A stretch of 64,000 nt of DNA from Primulina eburnea (lineage: Eukaryota; Streptophyta; Magnoliopsida; Lamiales; Gesneriaceae), in the NCBI RefSeq assembly GCF_022965805.1, contig NW_027331260.1, forward strand, positions 496,001 to 560,000. Direction: 5' to 3'. This document shows positions 46,360 through 58,623 of this stretch, one piece after another (the stretch's first letter is position 1; each line of letters begins with the position of its first letter). The position numbers and the translations under genes were made by a program. A model generated the notes under the pieces. That model saw only the letters and a program-made list of their open reading frames with translations, had not been told where the DNA came from and made no database searches.

Positions 46360-48097
46360 TTTTTACTGAAAAGTAAGAACAGATAAACGTTGATGACTAT
46401 TTTAAAATATTTAGTAAGATATAAAGTATGGAATTTTACTTTATAAATGTTTACTCCCACTGTTTTGACATCTTTCACTACCCTCTAGTGAAAACGGGAA
46501 ACTCCTTTCCTCAGTAGGTACACAAGGTCCAATTAGCGAATTATGATCCCGAATAATGTCAGCCAATCACAATTCCTAAAAGGTAGTTTCCAATTGCATC
46601 TCTATGCAACCCTCTACGTAAACTTTTGTCTCACGTTTGATTAGGACCCAATAATATGACGTCGTTCATCTTCATGTGTCAAGCCTTACCCATCGATGTT
46701 GAACCTTAATGGACGGTCGCCATGAGTTCCCCACAATAATATGAGCCGAAATCATGGGAGTTCCACGTAGTTTACATCACTATGTCAATGGATGTCACAG
46801 CTTTCCGGCACCCAGGGCCCCCCAATAATATGAGCCGAGCCCCGAGCACAGGTAGCGTTCATCATGCACTCATTGTCGATGGAAGACATGGAAATTATAA
46901 ACAAATTTATAATTCCCCTTTTCGGGCTTGATATTAATTTTGAATCTTATTCAAAATGAGGGTTTTTAATTTTGAAAGGTCTCATAATTAATTTTATTTA
47001 AAAGCTCGCTATGTTTGATCGTACGTTTTCCGGATTCATGCAACTTTGTTATTATCATAATAATAACGCACATACTCATTATTTATAACATATCATGCAT
47101 ATATTATAAACAGTAAACAAAACAAAGATGATCAATCGCCCCAATACTAATGGTCCGTGTGAGCTAAACACGGGCCTAGGTCCAATCCTAGGGAAATGCA
47201 TGGGATGCAAATGCAACTATTACATTAACTTCCAATATTTACATGTCTTCGATCTTCATAATCATCATGGCCACCATCTTCCAATCTTGATCATCCACTA
47301 TACTAATATTTACAAATAAATATCCATGGCAAATAGGGATACATCTCATGGGGTGGGACGGGCCATAAACCAAGCCCACTTTATAAATTGATAATTATTA
47401 CAATCATTCAATACAAAATATCCTATCATACACCTAGCAATTTGGGCTTGGACTTTTGATCATCCTTCATGCATAATATCACATATCATACATCATCAAT
47501 TAATTATCACAATAATTAACTGATCCAATATTATATACCTTGATCCAATCACTACCCGCCACGATTATAAACTAAATTAACAAAGCATACAAACACCTTT
47601 GTCTACTTTCCAATTAATTTATTTATAACCTAATTTCTTGTAAATCACAATTTACTATAAATAATTAATGTCCAACTTCAATTATTTATTTTATGAGAAA
47701 ATATTTGCAACTTTTGTAAATTTAAACTTAAGGGCCTAAAAAATTCATTTTTCACCAAAAACATTTTGGCCCATTTAAAATTTCACAAATATGTTAGCCA
47801 TCCAATGGCCCAACAACTCAAGGCCCATGACACTTTGATATTTCAAAACACCTTTTGAAAAACCTAGTCGTCATCGTCGTCGCCGGATTCCGGCCAACAA
47901 CAAATTTTTTTAAATTATTTTGAGGGGGACGTTCGGGGCTGCCCTTGCTGCCCGAAATGGGCAGCCGGACTGCCCGAAATTTTCCCCAAAAAATCCTTGA
48001 TTTATTTTCAAAAATTTCATCTCATGCGGTTAGAAATCGATCTCAATATAATATTATGTATATGCTACAAAAACTAGTACCCTTATCTCTGATACCA
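46360..48097 (-). other. Long 5' leader and primer-binding site of E
   Basis: The initiator tRNA-Met site (TGGTATCAGAG in complement, 48087-48097) lies 2 bp from the LTR. The 1.7-kb leader has no supported frame. It carries three copies of CAATAATATGAGCCGA-like sequence, near 46648, 46731 and 46820, and a weaker one near 46542. The rest is AT-rich. Confidence 0.85.
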
Positions 48098-48099
48098 CT

Positions 48100-49874
48100 T
48101 GAAAGTGATCGATTTTAGGTGCCCGAAAGCGCAACGGAAGCTAAAAAATTTTGATTTTTACAAGAGAAAATTCGAGCACCTAAGTACTAGTGTGTAACAT
48201 ATACTAAACACTTTTGTCATACATAGGGTGTTGAGAAATCGTTACCTATCAATTTGAAAGATTGATGTAATGGCTCAAACCAAGTTGTAAACAACTTGGC
48301 TCTTCAAGGCAAGACAAATCTACAAGCCTCCTTCTTTCTTCAAAATTAGGCCCACCACCAACTAGCTAGAACCCTTCTTGTTATCAAGAAGATCAAGGAG
48401 AAGTATTTTCTATCCTCAACAATTGAAGAAGAAAATTGAGAGAAAAATGAGGGAGAAAATCACTCAAAATTTCGGCCAAAGCATTGTGGGAGGAGAGAAG
48501 GAGAGTTTTTCTTGGTGCTTGAAAAAGTGAAGTCTAGCATGTGCATGCCATGCCTTGTTTGTTGCAAAAGTTGTCTCCAACCTTTCACCTTCCCATGCAT
48601 GCTTTTTGAGTGGGCTTGTAACAATTACAAAGGGCCCATGGACTTTTATTTAATTTGTCTCAAACATATTTGAGCCCAATTAAATCTTACTTGAATTACT
48701 CAAGTCCACTAGTTTAAATAATTATTCCAATTGTGCTGTAGAAGGCCCAATTTAAATAATTCAACACTCAACGGGATCTAGAAAGCTGGTACTTGTGTGG
48801 TCCTCAATGGTTCATTGATACAACTAGCCGTGAGTTCACATCTCCATGTGATTCGGACTAAACATGTCCTTATTTGAGCATACCCCAATTGCTCCATTCT
48901 TACTTATCAACTCCTTGATAACAAGAACGTCAGAACTCAAGTCTTATAGTACCCAACCAATCATGTTAAACGCCTAGTAGCATCGCTTACATGATTCGCT
49001 AGGTATGAAATGATAGTGCCTGCAAGAACCATTCAATTATGGTTAGCGTACAGTAAGGTCCCTTCAATTCATATATCCCGATCGATTCGACAACCATTGG
49101 TATATCGAGAGTTGTCAATGAATCGATACTATGTGTCATGTTGTAGTTGCATCGATGATGTAATTTATGAAACCCCTTTCATAATTACCACCATACTCTG
49201 ATCAGAGATTTCAACCTACATACACGTGAGAACACATAGGATATCCATACCCGAAGGTAAGCAGTGAATCCCCGACTATAATGCATCGACTCTTATATGT
49301 TTCGACAGAACACCCAACATTGCCACCTGATGACCCCATGAGAGTCAGTAAACAAGTCAAAGTGTAATTCTAGCACATAGAGTCTCAATGTTGTCCCGGG
49401 TCATAAGGACTAATGGTGTACAACCATAAACTAGGACGTTTCTACTCGATAAGTGAGAACCACTTGGAAAGTCCTTTATGGAGGGTTGTTCAGTGCACTC
49501 TACCAGGAGCACCTATCTGCATGCTCGGACATCACAATGTCCCCTACCAATGAAACATGGTACTCACATCGCAGATACTAGTCTCGAACTCGAGCGGCCT
49601 ATATCCTTCTTAGCGGCGGCTGAATCGACTACAAACTGTTTAGAATATACAGTATTCCAAATATGAGTTTCATGATACTCATCATATGAGCATCTCATAT
49701 TCTTTCTACTATTTGTATATTCAAGGGCTTTATCTATGCAACTAGCATGGGTATACAAACAAAGATGTGACAAAATAATAATTTCAAATATTATTAAAAT
49801 AAAGACTGTTTATACATAGAGTTTCATCGTGAACACTCGGCCAACACTTGGCTCGACGTGCACCTACTCTAACA
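48100..49874 (-). repeat. 5' LTR of copia E
   Basis: 1,775 bp, with the same ends as the 3' LTR. About 270 bp present in the 3' LTR are missing at about 48768, where CAACACT joins CAACGGGATCTAG. Confidence 0.93.
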
Positions 49875-49879
49875 CGTGC

Positions 49880-50030
49880 ATCATGCCGTGCATGTGCGTG
49901 AGAGGTACTGTCCTCGCACTTACATCTTCTCATGCGTAATAAAATCGTTTCCCGATTAATCTTTTCCTAATCATATCAATTCATAATAAATCATTTCGCA
50001 GATTAACAGATAAAAATCTCGGGCATTATA
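49880..50030 (-). repeat. 5' LTR of C, part 3
   Basis: It continues LTR C after the CGTGC duplication, with the eighth box (49888-49899) and the LTR end GGGCATTATA (relatives GGGCATTACA). It then abuts Gag of F at 50031. Confidence 0.9.
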
Positions 50031-50675
50031 GGGTTGCTGTGGTCTCGGTGCTGGAGGAACATACGAAGCTCCCCTTTGTCTCATCAGACCCGCTTCGGCT
50101 CTTTTGGCTCTGTTCAGGGCATCGGCAAAATTATTCCGTCGCCCGATGTTCACCAATGTAAAAATATCGGGATTCAACCCATTGATAAACTGATCAACAA
50201 CAGCTTCGTCATTCTCGGCAACATGTGGAGCAAATCGTAGCAAGGTAGAGAACTTGGGCACATACTCTTCAATGTTCAGCTGACCCTGTCTCAAATTTGC
50301 AAACTCTGCACCCTTGTCCTTTCTATACGACACTGGGAAAAATGGTTGATAAAATTCAGTCTTAAAGATGTTCCAGGTAATATTCGTACCTCGATGCTCC
50401 AACGCTCTCTTGGTTGTGAGCCACCAATTCTTCGCAACATTATGCAACTAGTGCCCAATCAATCGGACTCTGCACTCATCTGTGTAATCCAAGGAATCAA
50501 ACAGAATCTCAATGTCATCTAACCTACTCTCACAGTCAATAGAAGTCTTTGTTTCTTTCAGGGTTGACGGTTTGAACGACTGAAATCTCTTCATTAGCGT
50601 TTCCATCGGTGTTGCTGTCACATCCATCGGATTAGCTGAGGTACTGCCCTGTTCTGGGATTCGTCGAGGAGGCAT
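50031..50675 (-). pseudogene. gag: Gag of F, cut by element C
   Basis: The start at 50675 gives MPPRRIPEQGSTSANPMDV. A TAG near 50448 precedes LHNVAKNWW. The frame then continues through EEYVPKFSTLLRFAPHVAEND to VPPAPRPQQP, where LTR C is inserted. The zinc knuckle and all downstream Pol of F up to the integrase core are absent. It closely resembles the B Gag at 4054-4921. Confidence 0.9.
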
Positions 50676-50946
50676 ATCTGATTATCAAAAGGTTTAGCAA
50701 TCAAATCTGACAAATCTGTCTCAGTCCCCTTCTCATCATCTTACCTCTGATCAAGAATCGGTTCTGATTCATTCTCGATAATACACGTTACCAATTCAAA
50801 TCAGATAATCAGACAAACATGTATTTCGAAGCAGTAAAACATGGTGGCAATCAAAAGCAAAGAAATAAAACTCATTCTACCCCGCTCACTAGCTTCTATC
50901 TCGGTCTAAGGAACCTACAGTTCTGTACCCTACTGGTCTGATACCA
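50676..50946 (-). other. 5' leader and primer-binding site of F
   Basis: GGTCTGATACCA ending at 50946 matches the complement of TGGTATCAGAG with one change. The LTR starts at 50952. No supported frame is in the leader. Confidence 0.85.
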
Positions 50947-50951
50947 CATGC

Positions 50952-52372
50952 TGTGGGGATGCGGACGCTAATTCATCTCTTAATTGTTCTTCAAAATAAT
51001 TGGATCAATTAAATACATTGGGTCTAATTTTTTTTTAAAAAAAAATACAAGTGCGGAAACATAATGGAATCAATCTGATATAAACATCCACATAAAAGTA
51101 CAAGACTGGTAAATTACATTAAAATCAAACTAGGGTTCAACTACTATATATCAAGTGTTGAATCCTAATCTACTTCTGGGCCCAGATCTCCATGACGCTA
51201 ACTGTAATGTCTCATCCTCTTCTTGACCCTGATCATGTTCCACCTGTTGTCATGCACACATACAAACACAACAACAGGCGGATAACTCCGGTGAGAAATA
51301 CATTCCCAGTATAAACAATGTGTACATGCAATCATATAACAGATATAAAATCATGAAACAAATATCAATGACATGTATCAAAATCTGAAGGACATGAATC
51401 GATATAAAACTATAAATCAACTAGTGACTCATCATCTCAGACTAGATTCATTTCTAATCTAGGGATCCTGGTTCCTGGACATTGGCACAATATACTTAAT
51501 CTCTGCAATATAAGCTGATCTGCTCCTATGCAACATCGATATAAACCAAACATCCAGTGTCTTAGCATATCCGCCAAAGAATTGGCATCTTCGCCAAAGA
51601 CTAGGCATCTCCGCCGATGACTCAATACATGCTTTGCTATAACTCAATAGACTAAGCATATCAATCTCATGAATGCAAACATCAATGCAATAAAATAAAG
51701 TATATGGTTTTTGAGAAACTTAAGTCCAATCTAACTCGAGTCGATCTCTAGGTTAACATTGATTTATACCTTTTTTTCTCGATCTGACAAAGTCGAAGTC
51801 TCGAATTCGAAGTCTGTCAATACTCAATCTGGCAATGACAATATCGAGGAGTCCAATATCAATATACCACTCAAATCAATATTGGATATAATCAGAACTC
51901 AATCTAATTCTGTTTCAAAGGCATAACTGCACAATCTCAATATACCTAGCAATATAAATATCAACATATATAAATCTAAAATCATAATCGGTCGACAAAC
52001 ATAATCTGATATCAAATCTGTATAATCTCAACCAAATCAAATATGATAAATCATAACAATTTCATACGGTATGCGTTCTTCAATCTGGTTTCGATTATAC
52101 GATGTCTAATATATCAAGAACACCATATATTAATCATATCTGATTCCTTCAATATCATATTTTCAAATCATTACAAAACTTAGTAAAATTTACGTCCGTG
52201 TGAAGCCGCGAACACGAGGATCATAGAAATATATTCAGATCGAAATTCTGACGGGCGGATCTTGCAATAAAATTCAATTCCTCTAATCTGAATCAATTTT
52301 CTCCAGAGCTTCTCATCCCTTTTCTTCCTGAATTTGCTAAAGGAATTGCAACATTTATATACATACACGTTG
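50952..52372 (-). repeat. LTR shared by F (5' LTR) and K (3' LTR), part 1
   Basis: It starts TGTGGGGATGCGG and resembles LTR 5197-6607 throughout. It is cut at CGTTG (52368-52372) by H, between the TATA-like sequence and the CATGCAACG motif, and resumes at 60873. Confidence 0.92.
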
Positions 52373-52498
52373 TGTAATGTCCGAGATTTAATTACTGTAA
52401 TCAGACGTTGATTAGTGGATAGAATTGAAGTTGTAGGAGCTCGAGTGGAGAACAGGGCGTCAGAACAATGCAAGATCAATATTTTGTACAGAACTGTT

Positions 52499-52749
52499 GG
52501 CGCCCGAGCGGTATAAAAGGGCCGCCCGAGCGCCAATGCACCACAAGAACATGTTTTGGGCAGAAAGTGTGGCGCCCGAGCGGTAGTTAATGACCGCCCG
52601 AGCGCCAGTGTTCGGCAAGAATATTTTGTGGACAGAACGTCTGGCACCCGAGCGGTAGTTTTTGACCGCCCGAGCGCCAGTGCATCACAAGCGAGTAACC
52701 GAACAGAGTGTTCGGCGCCCGAGTGGTAATTATCAACCGCCCACGCGCC
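52499..52749 (+). promoter_or_regulatory. GGCGCCCGAGCGGT box array in H 5' LTR (8 boxes)
   Basis: Box starts 52499, 52521, 52571, 52593, 52643, 52665, 52714 and 52736: spacings 22, 50, 22, 50, 22, 49, 22. Within each pair the first box (GGCGCCCGAGCGGT) and the second (ACCGCCCGAGCGCC) are inverted and can pair at 12 of 14 positions. Confidence 0.9.
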
Positions 52750-52793
52750 GACTGAAGTTCAAGAAGAATGAAACACATTTCTCTACCATGCAA

Positions 52794-52803
52794 CGTGTGT
52801 GTG

Positions 52804-52869
<66 letters not shown>
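52794..52869 (+). repeat. (GT)n(TA)n microsatellite at the TATA position of H 5' LTR
   Basis: A GT run is followed by about 56 bp of TA repeat. The matching tract in the 3' LTR (59046-59092) has a TA part of only about 33 bp. It sits where other LTRs have a TATA box. Confidence 0.95.
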
Positions 52870-52871
<2 letters not shown>

Positions 52872-54607
52872 CAGAAAAGGGAAACGAGAAAGTCTCGTAG
52901 AAATCCTTACGCCTTTATATTTCGATCCATCCTTTAGATTTTCAATCCGACTTCAGTACCGTGTTTCTATCGACGAGTGCTACAACTGGACGTAAGTTTT
53001 GTTACGTTTTGATATGATTTGAAAGTATGATACTGCCAGAATCATATACGAGTGATATATGTTGTTCTTGCGAAATCACAAATCGTATAATCGAAACAGG
53101 ATCGAAGAACAGATACCGTACGAAATTATTATGAATTTCAAAGTTTATTTGATTGTGATTAGATTGAATTGATATCAGATTTGTGTTGTTATTGATTATG
53201 AGGTGTTGGGATTGATATATGACTGATATTGTAGTGCTGGTTATATTGATAATATTCAGACTTGGGTCGGATGAGTTGTTGATTCGTATATACTGATATT
53301 GTATTGCCGGTATTACAAGATTGTACAGATTTGAGATTATGATCTATTATTGTTAAGATTTCGGGTTGTACTGATATTGATTATGCGTCGTGTTGTTATA
53401 TCTGTGATGTGGAAATTGACGGGGTTACTGAGATTGTATTGTTATGCCGTCGAAACATCAGTGTTTTGATATTATTCAGATTCATTTGATTGAGATTGTA
53501 CCGTTGTATCGTTGACATTGATCAGATTATGTCTTGATTTGCGTATTGATCAGAACAGGCCTTAAATTGAGTTGTATATTGACACAGTCTATTAGATATT
53601 GTCATTTAAGATTGGATATGGACAGATTTGACTTCGACACTTCAACTTCGTCAGACCGAGAAGAAAAAGGTATAAATTGATGTTGATGCGGGATTGCACA
53701 ACTCGAGTTGACTTGACTTGAGTTTCCCAAAATCACATACTTTACCTTATTGCATTGATATTTGCAATATAATGAAATTGATATATTTGATCTATTGATT
53801 ATATATTGAGTCATAGGCGGATATGTCTTGTTGTAACGATTGATCTCGTGACAGGGGTGCTTGATAGTGATGGAATCGTCACAGGCACATTGCACATTGT
53901 CACGTGATAGTGTTTTGGCGAAAGTGCCAAAGTCTGTGACGGGTAGGTCAAGACACCGGATGTTTGGTCATATCGAAGTGGATAGAATTGGAGTTTCTTC
54001 TATTACTGATATTCGATATGGAAAGGGCCAAAGTCCGTGAATAAGAACGTACCACCACCCCGATCGGGAGTGTAGGTGGGTGTATGTTCTTATTCCGATC
54101 GGGATCCCTAGATTAGGATGAGTCGAGTCAGAGTCTAAGAATCACGGAGTGTGATTCAGAGTTTGTATTGATTCATGTTTCTGATTTTTATACATGTTTT
54201 GAATATTTATTTCATGATGTTATATTTGTTTATATGAAATACATGTATATATGATTTATAGTGGGAATGCAATTCTCACCGGAGTTATCCGGCTGTTGTC
54301 TTGTTTGTATGTGTGCATGAAAACATGTGGAACAGGATCTGGATCAGGAAGAGGATGAGATATGATAGTTAGCGTGGAGATCCGGCCCAGAAGCAGAATA
54401 AGATTCAGCACTTGATGTATAGATGTTGAATCTAGTTGAGATAGAGACATGTATTACATGACTTGTACTTTATATTGACATGTATATCAGATAGATTACT
54501 GTTACGTTTCCGCATTTATATTTTAAAAAGAAAAAAAAATTAGTCCCACTTTTCTTAATTGTTATATTTGATATTAATAATGATTAATTAGCGTCCGGGT
54601 CCCGACA

Positions 54608-54931
54608 GCAGATGGTATCAGAGCAATAGGTCTAGAACTGTAGGTTCTTGAGACTAAGATAGAAGCTAGTGAGCGTGGTAGAATGAGTATTCTTTTCTTG
54701 CATGTGATTGCTAGCATGTGATTTATTATAATGTTGAATTACATTGTATATGCTAATTTTGCATATGTGTTTACTGTTTCTGAAGGTACATGTTACCTGA
54801 ATATCTGAGTTGATTTGGTAATGTGTATTATTTGAGAATGAATCAGAACCAATTCTTGATCAGAGGTAAGCTGATAGAAAGGGACTGAGACGGATTTGTC
54901 TCATGTGATTGCTAACTATTGTGATCATCAT
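54608..54931 (+). other. Primer-binding site and leader of H
   Basis: TGGTATCAGAGC (54613-54624) matches the initiator tRNA-Met site fully. The leader runs to the Gag start position, where the ATG has become ATA (54932-54934). Confidence 0.88.
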
Positions 54932-56010
54932 ATATCCTTCCTTGAATAATTCCAGAACGAGGTAGTAGGGTGACTAATAAGATGGATGTGTCAGAAACTT
55001 TGATGGAAACACGGTTGATGATGTTTCAGTCATTTCAACCGCCGATTCTGAGGGATATTGAGACGACGAATGATTGTGAGAGTTTGCTCGATGATATCGA
55101 GATGCTATTTGATTCACTTGATTACCCAGATGAACGGAGAGTTAAACTGATTGGGCACCAGTTACGGGAAGTCGCAAAGAGTTGGTGGATCGCAACCAAA
55201 GAAGCCCTAGAACAGCATGGTACAGTGATTACGTGGAAAATCTTTAAAGTTGAATTCTATAAAAGGTTTTTCCCGGTTTTGTATCGAGAGGACAAGAGGG
55301 TAGAGTTTGAAATTTTGAAATAGGGTCAGCTAAACATTGAAGAATATGTTGCTAAATTCTCTACTTTGCTACATTTTGCACCTCACGTGGCTGGGAATGA
55401 TGAAGTTGTAATTGATCGGTTTATTAATGGATTGAATCCTGGAATACTTGCATTGGTAAATGTGTAACGACCCTATACTTTTGCCGACGCCTTGAATAAA
55501 GTAAAGAGAGCTGAGGCAAGTTTGATTCGACAACAAGAAAGGCTGTATATGATCCAATCTCAGAAACAACAACAATCTCGAGTCCAGTTCCTGCAACCCC
55601 CTTTGAAATTGGAGGTTGGTATTAGTAGTATTGGGAAGAAAGAAAAGTTGAAAGCTCGAAAGAAGCAGTTCAAGAAGTTAGGGAGCGGTTCATATAGCTC
55701 CACTAGTTCTATCCCGAGCTATACCGGGGTCTATTGTAGAACCTGTGGAGGAAGACATCTCACAGAGCAATGCCAAGGAGTGTATGGTAGTTGCAACATT
55801 TGCAAACAACAAGGATACTTTGCTAGAGTTTGTCCACAGAGAGGTTCCCGAAGATTCCAGGGAGCAGAGTCATCTGGATCAGTGACTCAGATCGATAGAT
55901 CATGTTCTGTTGTTCGCTCTTTCCAACCACCCTCTACTCAGTCCCAACCAGGGTCAGCAGGAAGCCAGAGTGGTTGTAGTAACCAAGGAGCAGACCCAAG
56001 ATGCACTTGA
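54932..56010 (+). pseudogene. gag: Gag of H, decayed
   Basis: The start codon is ATA. Blocks MDVSETLMETRLMMFQSFQPP, VAKSWWIATKEALEQHG and later AEASLIRQQE are recognisable. Stops occur near 55321 and 55467. The zinc knuckle reads CNICKQQGYFARVC (near 55793-55834), with Tyr in place of the zinc-binding His. The protein could not be made or bind RNA normally. Confidence 0.87.
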
Positions 56011-58607
56011 TGATATAGTGGCAGGTAATTGATCTTTTATGATTATTCTGCGTATATATATTGAGAAATACTAGTACATCCTGTATATAAGTTCTGAATG
56101 AATTTTATTGATGTATGTCTTATCTGTTGAGTTCATATCTACTGTAGTATTTTATCTCTTTACCGTTTGGGGAGAGTTTTGATATTAGCGAACTCTGTGA
56201 AATATCGTATACTATAGTGAGATGAGAATGAGATTGAGTTAGCTTGTATTGTAATTGTGTTTTCTGAGTCTGACTGCATTATTGATATTGATATATTGGC
56301 CAAGTACAGAGCTATCACAGACTATTTCCAGGAAATGGTAAGATTCGGACCTGAAATGGCCGAAGAATGAACATGGTACGGTAAGGATTCTGGATATAGA
56401 ATACCTTTGATATATGTGGTATTCATGACTCGATGATTATCGAAAAGAACGGAGTAATTCCTTATGTATTCAGTGATTTACTGAGATGGAGCGTATAATT
56501 GACTGATTCGCCAGTGACAAGAGCGTTGCTAAAGTCGTTCCAGATGAGCTTCCGAGTTTACCTTTAATCAGGAAGATTGATTTCATCCTTGACTCGATAT
56601 CCGGTACTGTTATTATTTCTAGAACTTTGTGCCGAATGATACTGATTGAATTGAAAGAATTGAAAGATCAGTTAAAGGATTTACGGCCTGAGAGTTACAT
56701 CGGAGTGAATGTGTATCTTTGGGATGCTTCAGTTATGTTTATGAGTTGATAAACTTTGTGTTCTGAATATTTTGATGATTTCTGATTTGTTGATCTATGA
56801 TATTCGGGTTTATTAGAAGAATATGACTTATTTTGTTAATTATCTGAGTATTGTATTGAATATTTTGAGAACTGGAAAATTTTATACAGAAACTGTTGAA
56901 ATGTGCATCTTGAATGAGACAGATTGTACTCAGGGTAGTTGATATTCGAAGATTGTATACCGATTGATTCTAGAACAGTTGAGACCTCTATCAGTTGGCT
57001 GAGATTGACATCAGTGTCAGAGATTTACAGTCCTATGAGTTTAGCAGACTATTATATCTGACTGTTTTTTTAAATCTGATTTAGAATAGTTATTTTCTGA
57101 AGCAGTATTTGATACAGATTGTATACAGTTGAGACTCGATACCGTCCAAGCCGAACCAGAGCTGATTTTGAGAGTAAAAGAGTTCAGAAAGTTGATCAGA
57201 ATGGGCAGAACATGATATCGATAGTTAGAGTAGGGTAGCGATCAGTATATCAGGTATGTGATACTGCATTGTATGTGAATAACTGAATTGTTATGCCAGA
57301 TTTTTCGGATGTGAAACGACGAGTATTTTCAGAGATTCACAATTTTTTTTGATTCAAAATTTATTCTGATGATAGAAAAATGTATGATGACTTGAAAAGA
57401 CAGATGGTAGGGAAACAAATCAGACCAGTTGTGGCAAAATTTTTATTGAAATGTCTGAATTGCCGATAGATGAAGACTGAAAGAATGAAACCAGGAGATT
57501 GGTTATATAGCTTATTGATTCCTGAATAGAAATGGGATTACATTTCCAAGCATATCGTGATGAAGCTACCACATTTTTCTCGGAAGTGAGCATTGATTGA
57601 GTTAGGAGTGACAGACTGACCCAGTCTGAGAGTGCTAGCTCGTACATGAAGACGTACATATATGATTATATTACTGAGATTCTGTCAGAAAAGTGATTAT
57701 GTTACACAGAGTGTCTAGAGTTGATTCTACCAGACCATGATTTTGGTTGACTTTTCACGTTTGGCAGATTATACAACAAGAGTTGGGTACAAGATTATAT
57801 CTAAGTACTGCATATCATTCACCGACTGATGGACAGTCAGAGTGGATTATCCAGATTTTGGATAATATTCTTTGAGTGGTAGTGCTTGATTTTAGCACTA
57901 GTTGGCAGGATTTATGTCATGTCGTGAGTTTTCATACGGCAATAGCTATCAGAAGAATATTGAGATAACAACATTTGAAACGTTGTATGGTAAGAAGTAT
58001 ATATTCCCTCTTAATCGGGATGATATCTCTAAGGTACCTTATATTGGACCTGATAGGATCAAAAATATGACAAAGAAAATGAAGCTGATTTAGAAGAAAT
58101 GAAGACATCTCAGAATAGACAGACTAAATATGCCAACTTCAAACGATGACCGTTGATATTTGAGGCATAAGAATGAATTTTTAATTGACTGGATTAGACA
58201 GACTTAGTAGCAGATGAGAGTGTTGATGTGTTATGAGCTGTTGATTGGTATATACGGATAAGGTATAGCCAGTATTCTGAGATCGATTCTATCAGAGTTA
58301 CTTCGAGTGGTACTATGAATTTATACTTCTTAAATGATTATTCCAGATTAGAATCAGAGTCAGTAGAAGAAAGATAATTCAGAACGAAGACTATTTTGCT
58401 GTTGTAAGTTCAATAGAGTTGTTAGAATATCGAAAAAACTACTTGGAAGACAGAATCCGAGATGAGACAGATATTCCAAAATTGTTTCATTGAGGTGAGT
58501 TTTCTGTTAGCTTCTGTATATACCGCCTTTGGTATCTGATGTAATATTTGACTTAATTGCCTGTGATTTCGGAATTGATTTCCTGTGATTTCGGGGACGA
58601 TATCGTA
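56011..58607 (+). pseudogene. pol: Pol remnant of H, heavily decayed
   Basis: Only islands are recognisable. Protease-like sequence lies near 56270-56370 and reverse transcriptase-like text near 56560-56760. Integrase core lies near 57800-58090 (STAYHSPTDGQSEWIIQI, then TFETLYGKKYIFPLNRDDISKVP). Stops and frame changes occur every few dozen codons. The region is about 1.2 kb shorter than the matching part of J. Confidence 0.8.
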
Positions 58608-58623
58608 TCTTAGGGGGGATAAA
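58608..58623 (+). other. Polypurine tract of H
   Basis: A purine-rich run with GGGGGGATAAA lies just before the 3' LTR start TGTAATGCC at 58624. Confidence 0.85.

Larger units (their letters stand above)
23117..49874 (-). mobile_element. Ty1/copia retrotransposon E with CGTGC duplication
   Basis: LTRs at 23117-25146 and 48100-49874 (TGTTAGAG to CTTTCA on the element strand) enclose Gag, protease, integrase, reverse transcriptase and RNase H in copia order. The duplication CGTGC is at 23112-23116 and 49875-49879. It is split inside the reverse transcriptase by element I (26323-43935). Without the insert it is about 9.1 kb. Confidence 0.95.
7563..50030 (-). mobile_element. Chimeric Ty3/gypsy element G/C, host of D and E
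   Basis: It has a 3' LTR (7563-8911, called G), an internal domain (8912-13608) and a 5' LTR split in three (13609-14028, 21916-23116, 49880-50030, called C). The two LTRs belong to distinguishable subfamilies: G resembles D, and C does not. The flanks do not match (GATAC before 7563 in F integrase; GGGTT after 50030 in F Gag). F sequence between these two sites is missing. Recombination between two insertions in F would explain all of this. Confidence 0.8.
52373..54607 (+). repeat. 5' LTR of H
   Basis: 2,235 bp, TGTAATGTCC to GTCCCGACA. It contains the box array (52499-52749), a GT then TA dinucleotide tract (52794-52869), a leader block shared with D, and the hairpin CCGGAGTTATCCGG (54279-54292). 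Confidence 0.94.

Noticed and set aside
47128..47319. A 63-codon frame in the leader of E
   Set aside because: Low-complexity His-rich end, no homology recognised, in an untranslated leader.
7558..50035. Treating 7563-50030 as one simple insertion
   Set aside because: Flanks GATAC and GGGTT do not match and come from different coding parts of F; LTR subtypes differ.
54613..54624. Part of a tRNA-Met gene
   Set aside because: Only a 12-bp match at the fixed place after the LTR; it is the primer-binding site. No cloverleaf is present.
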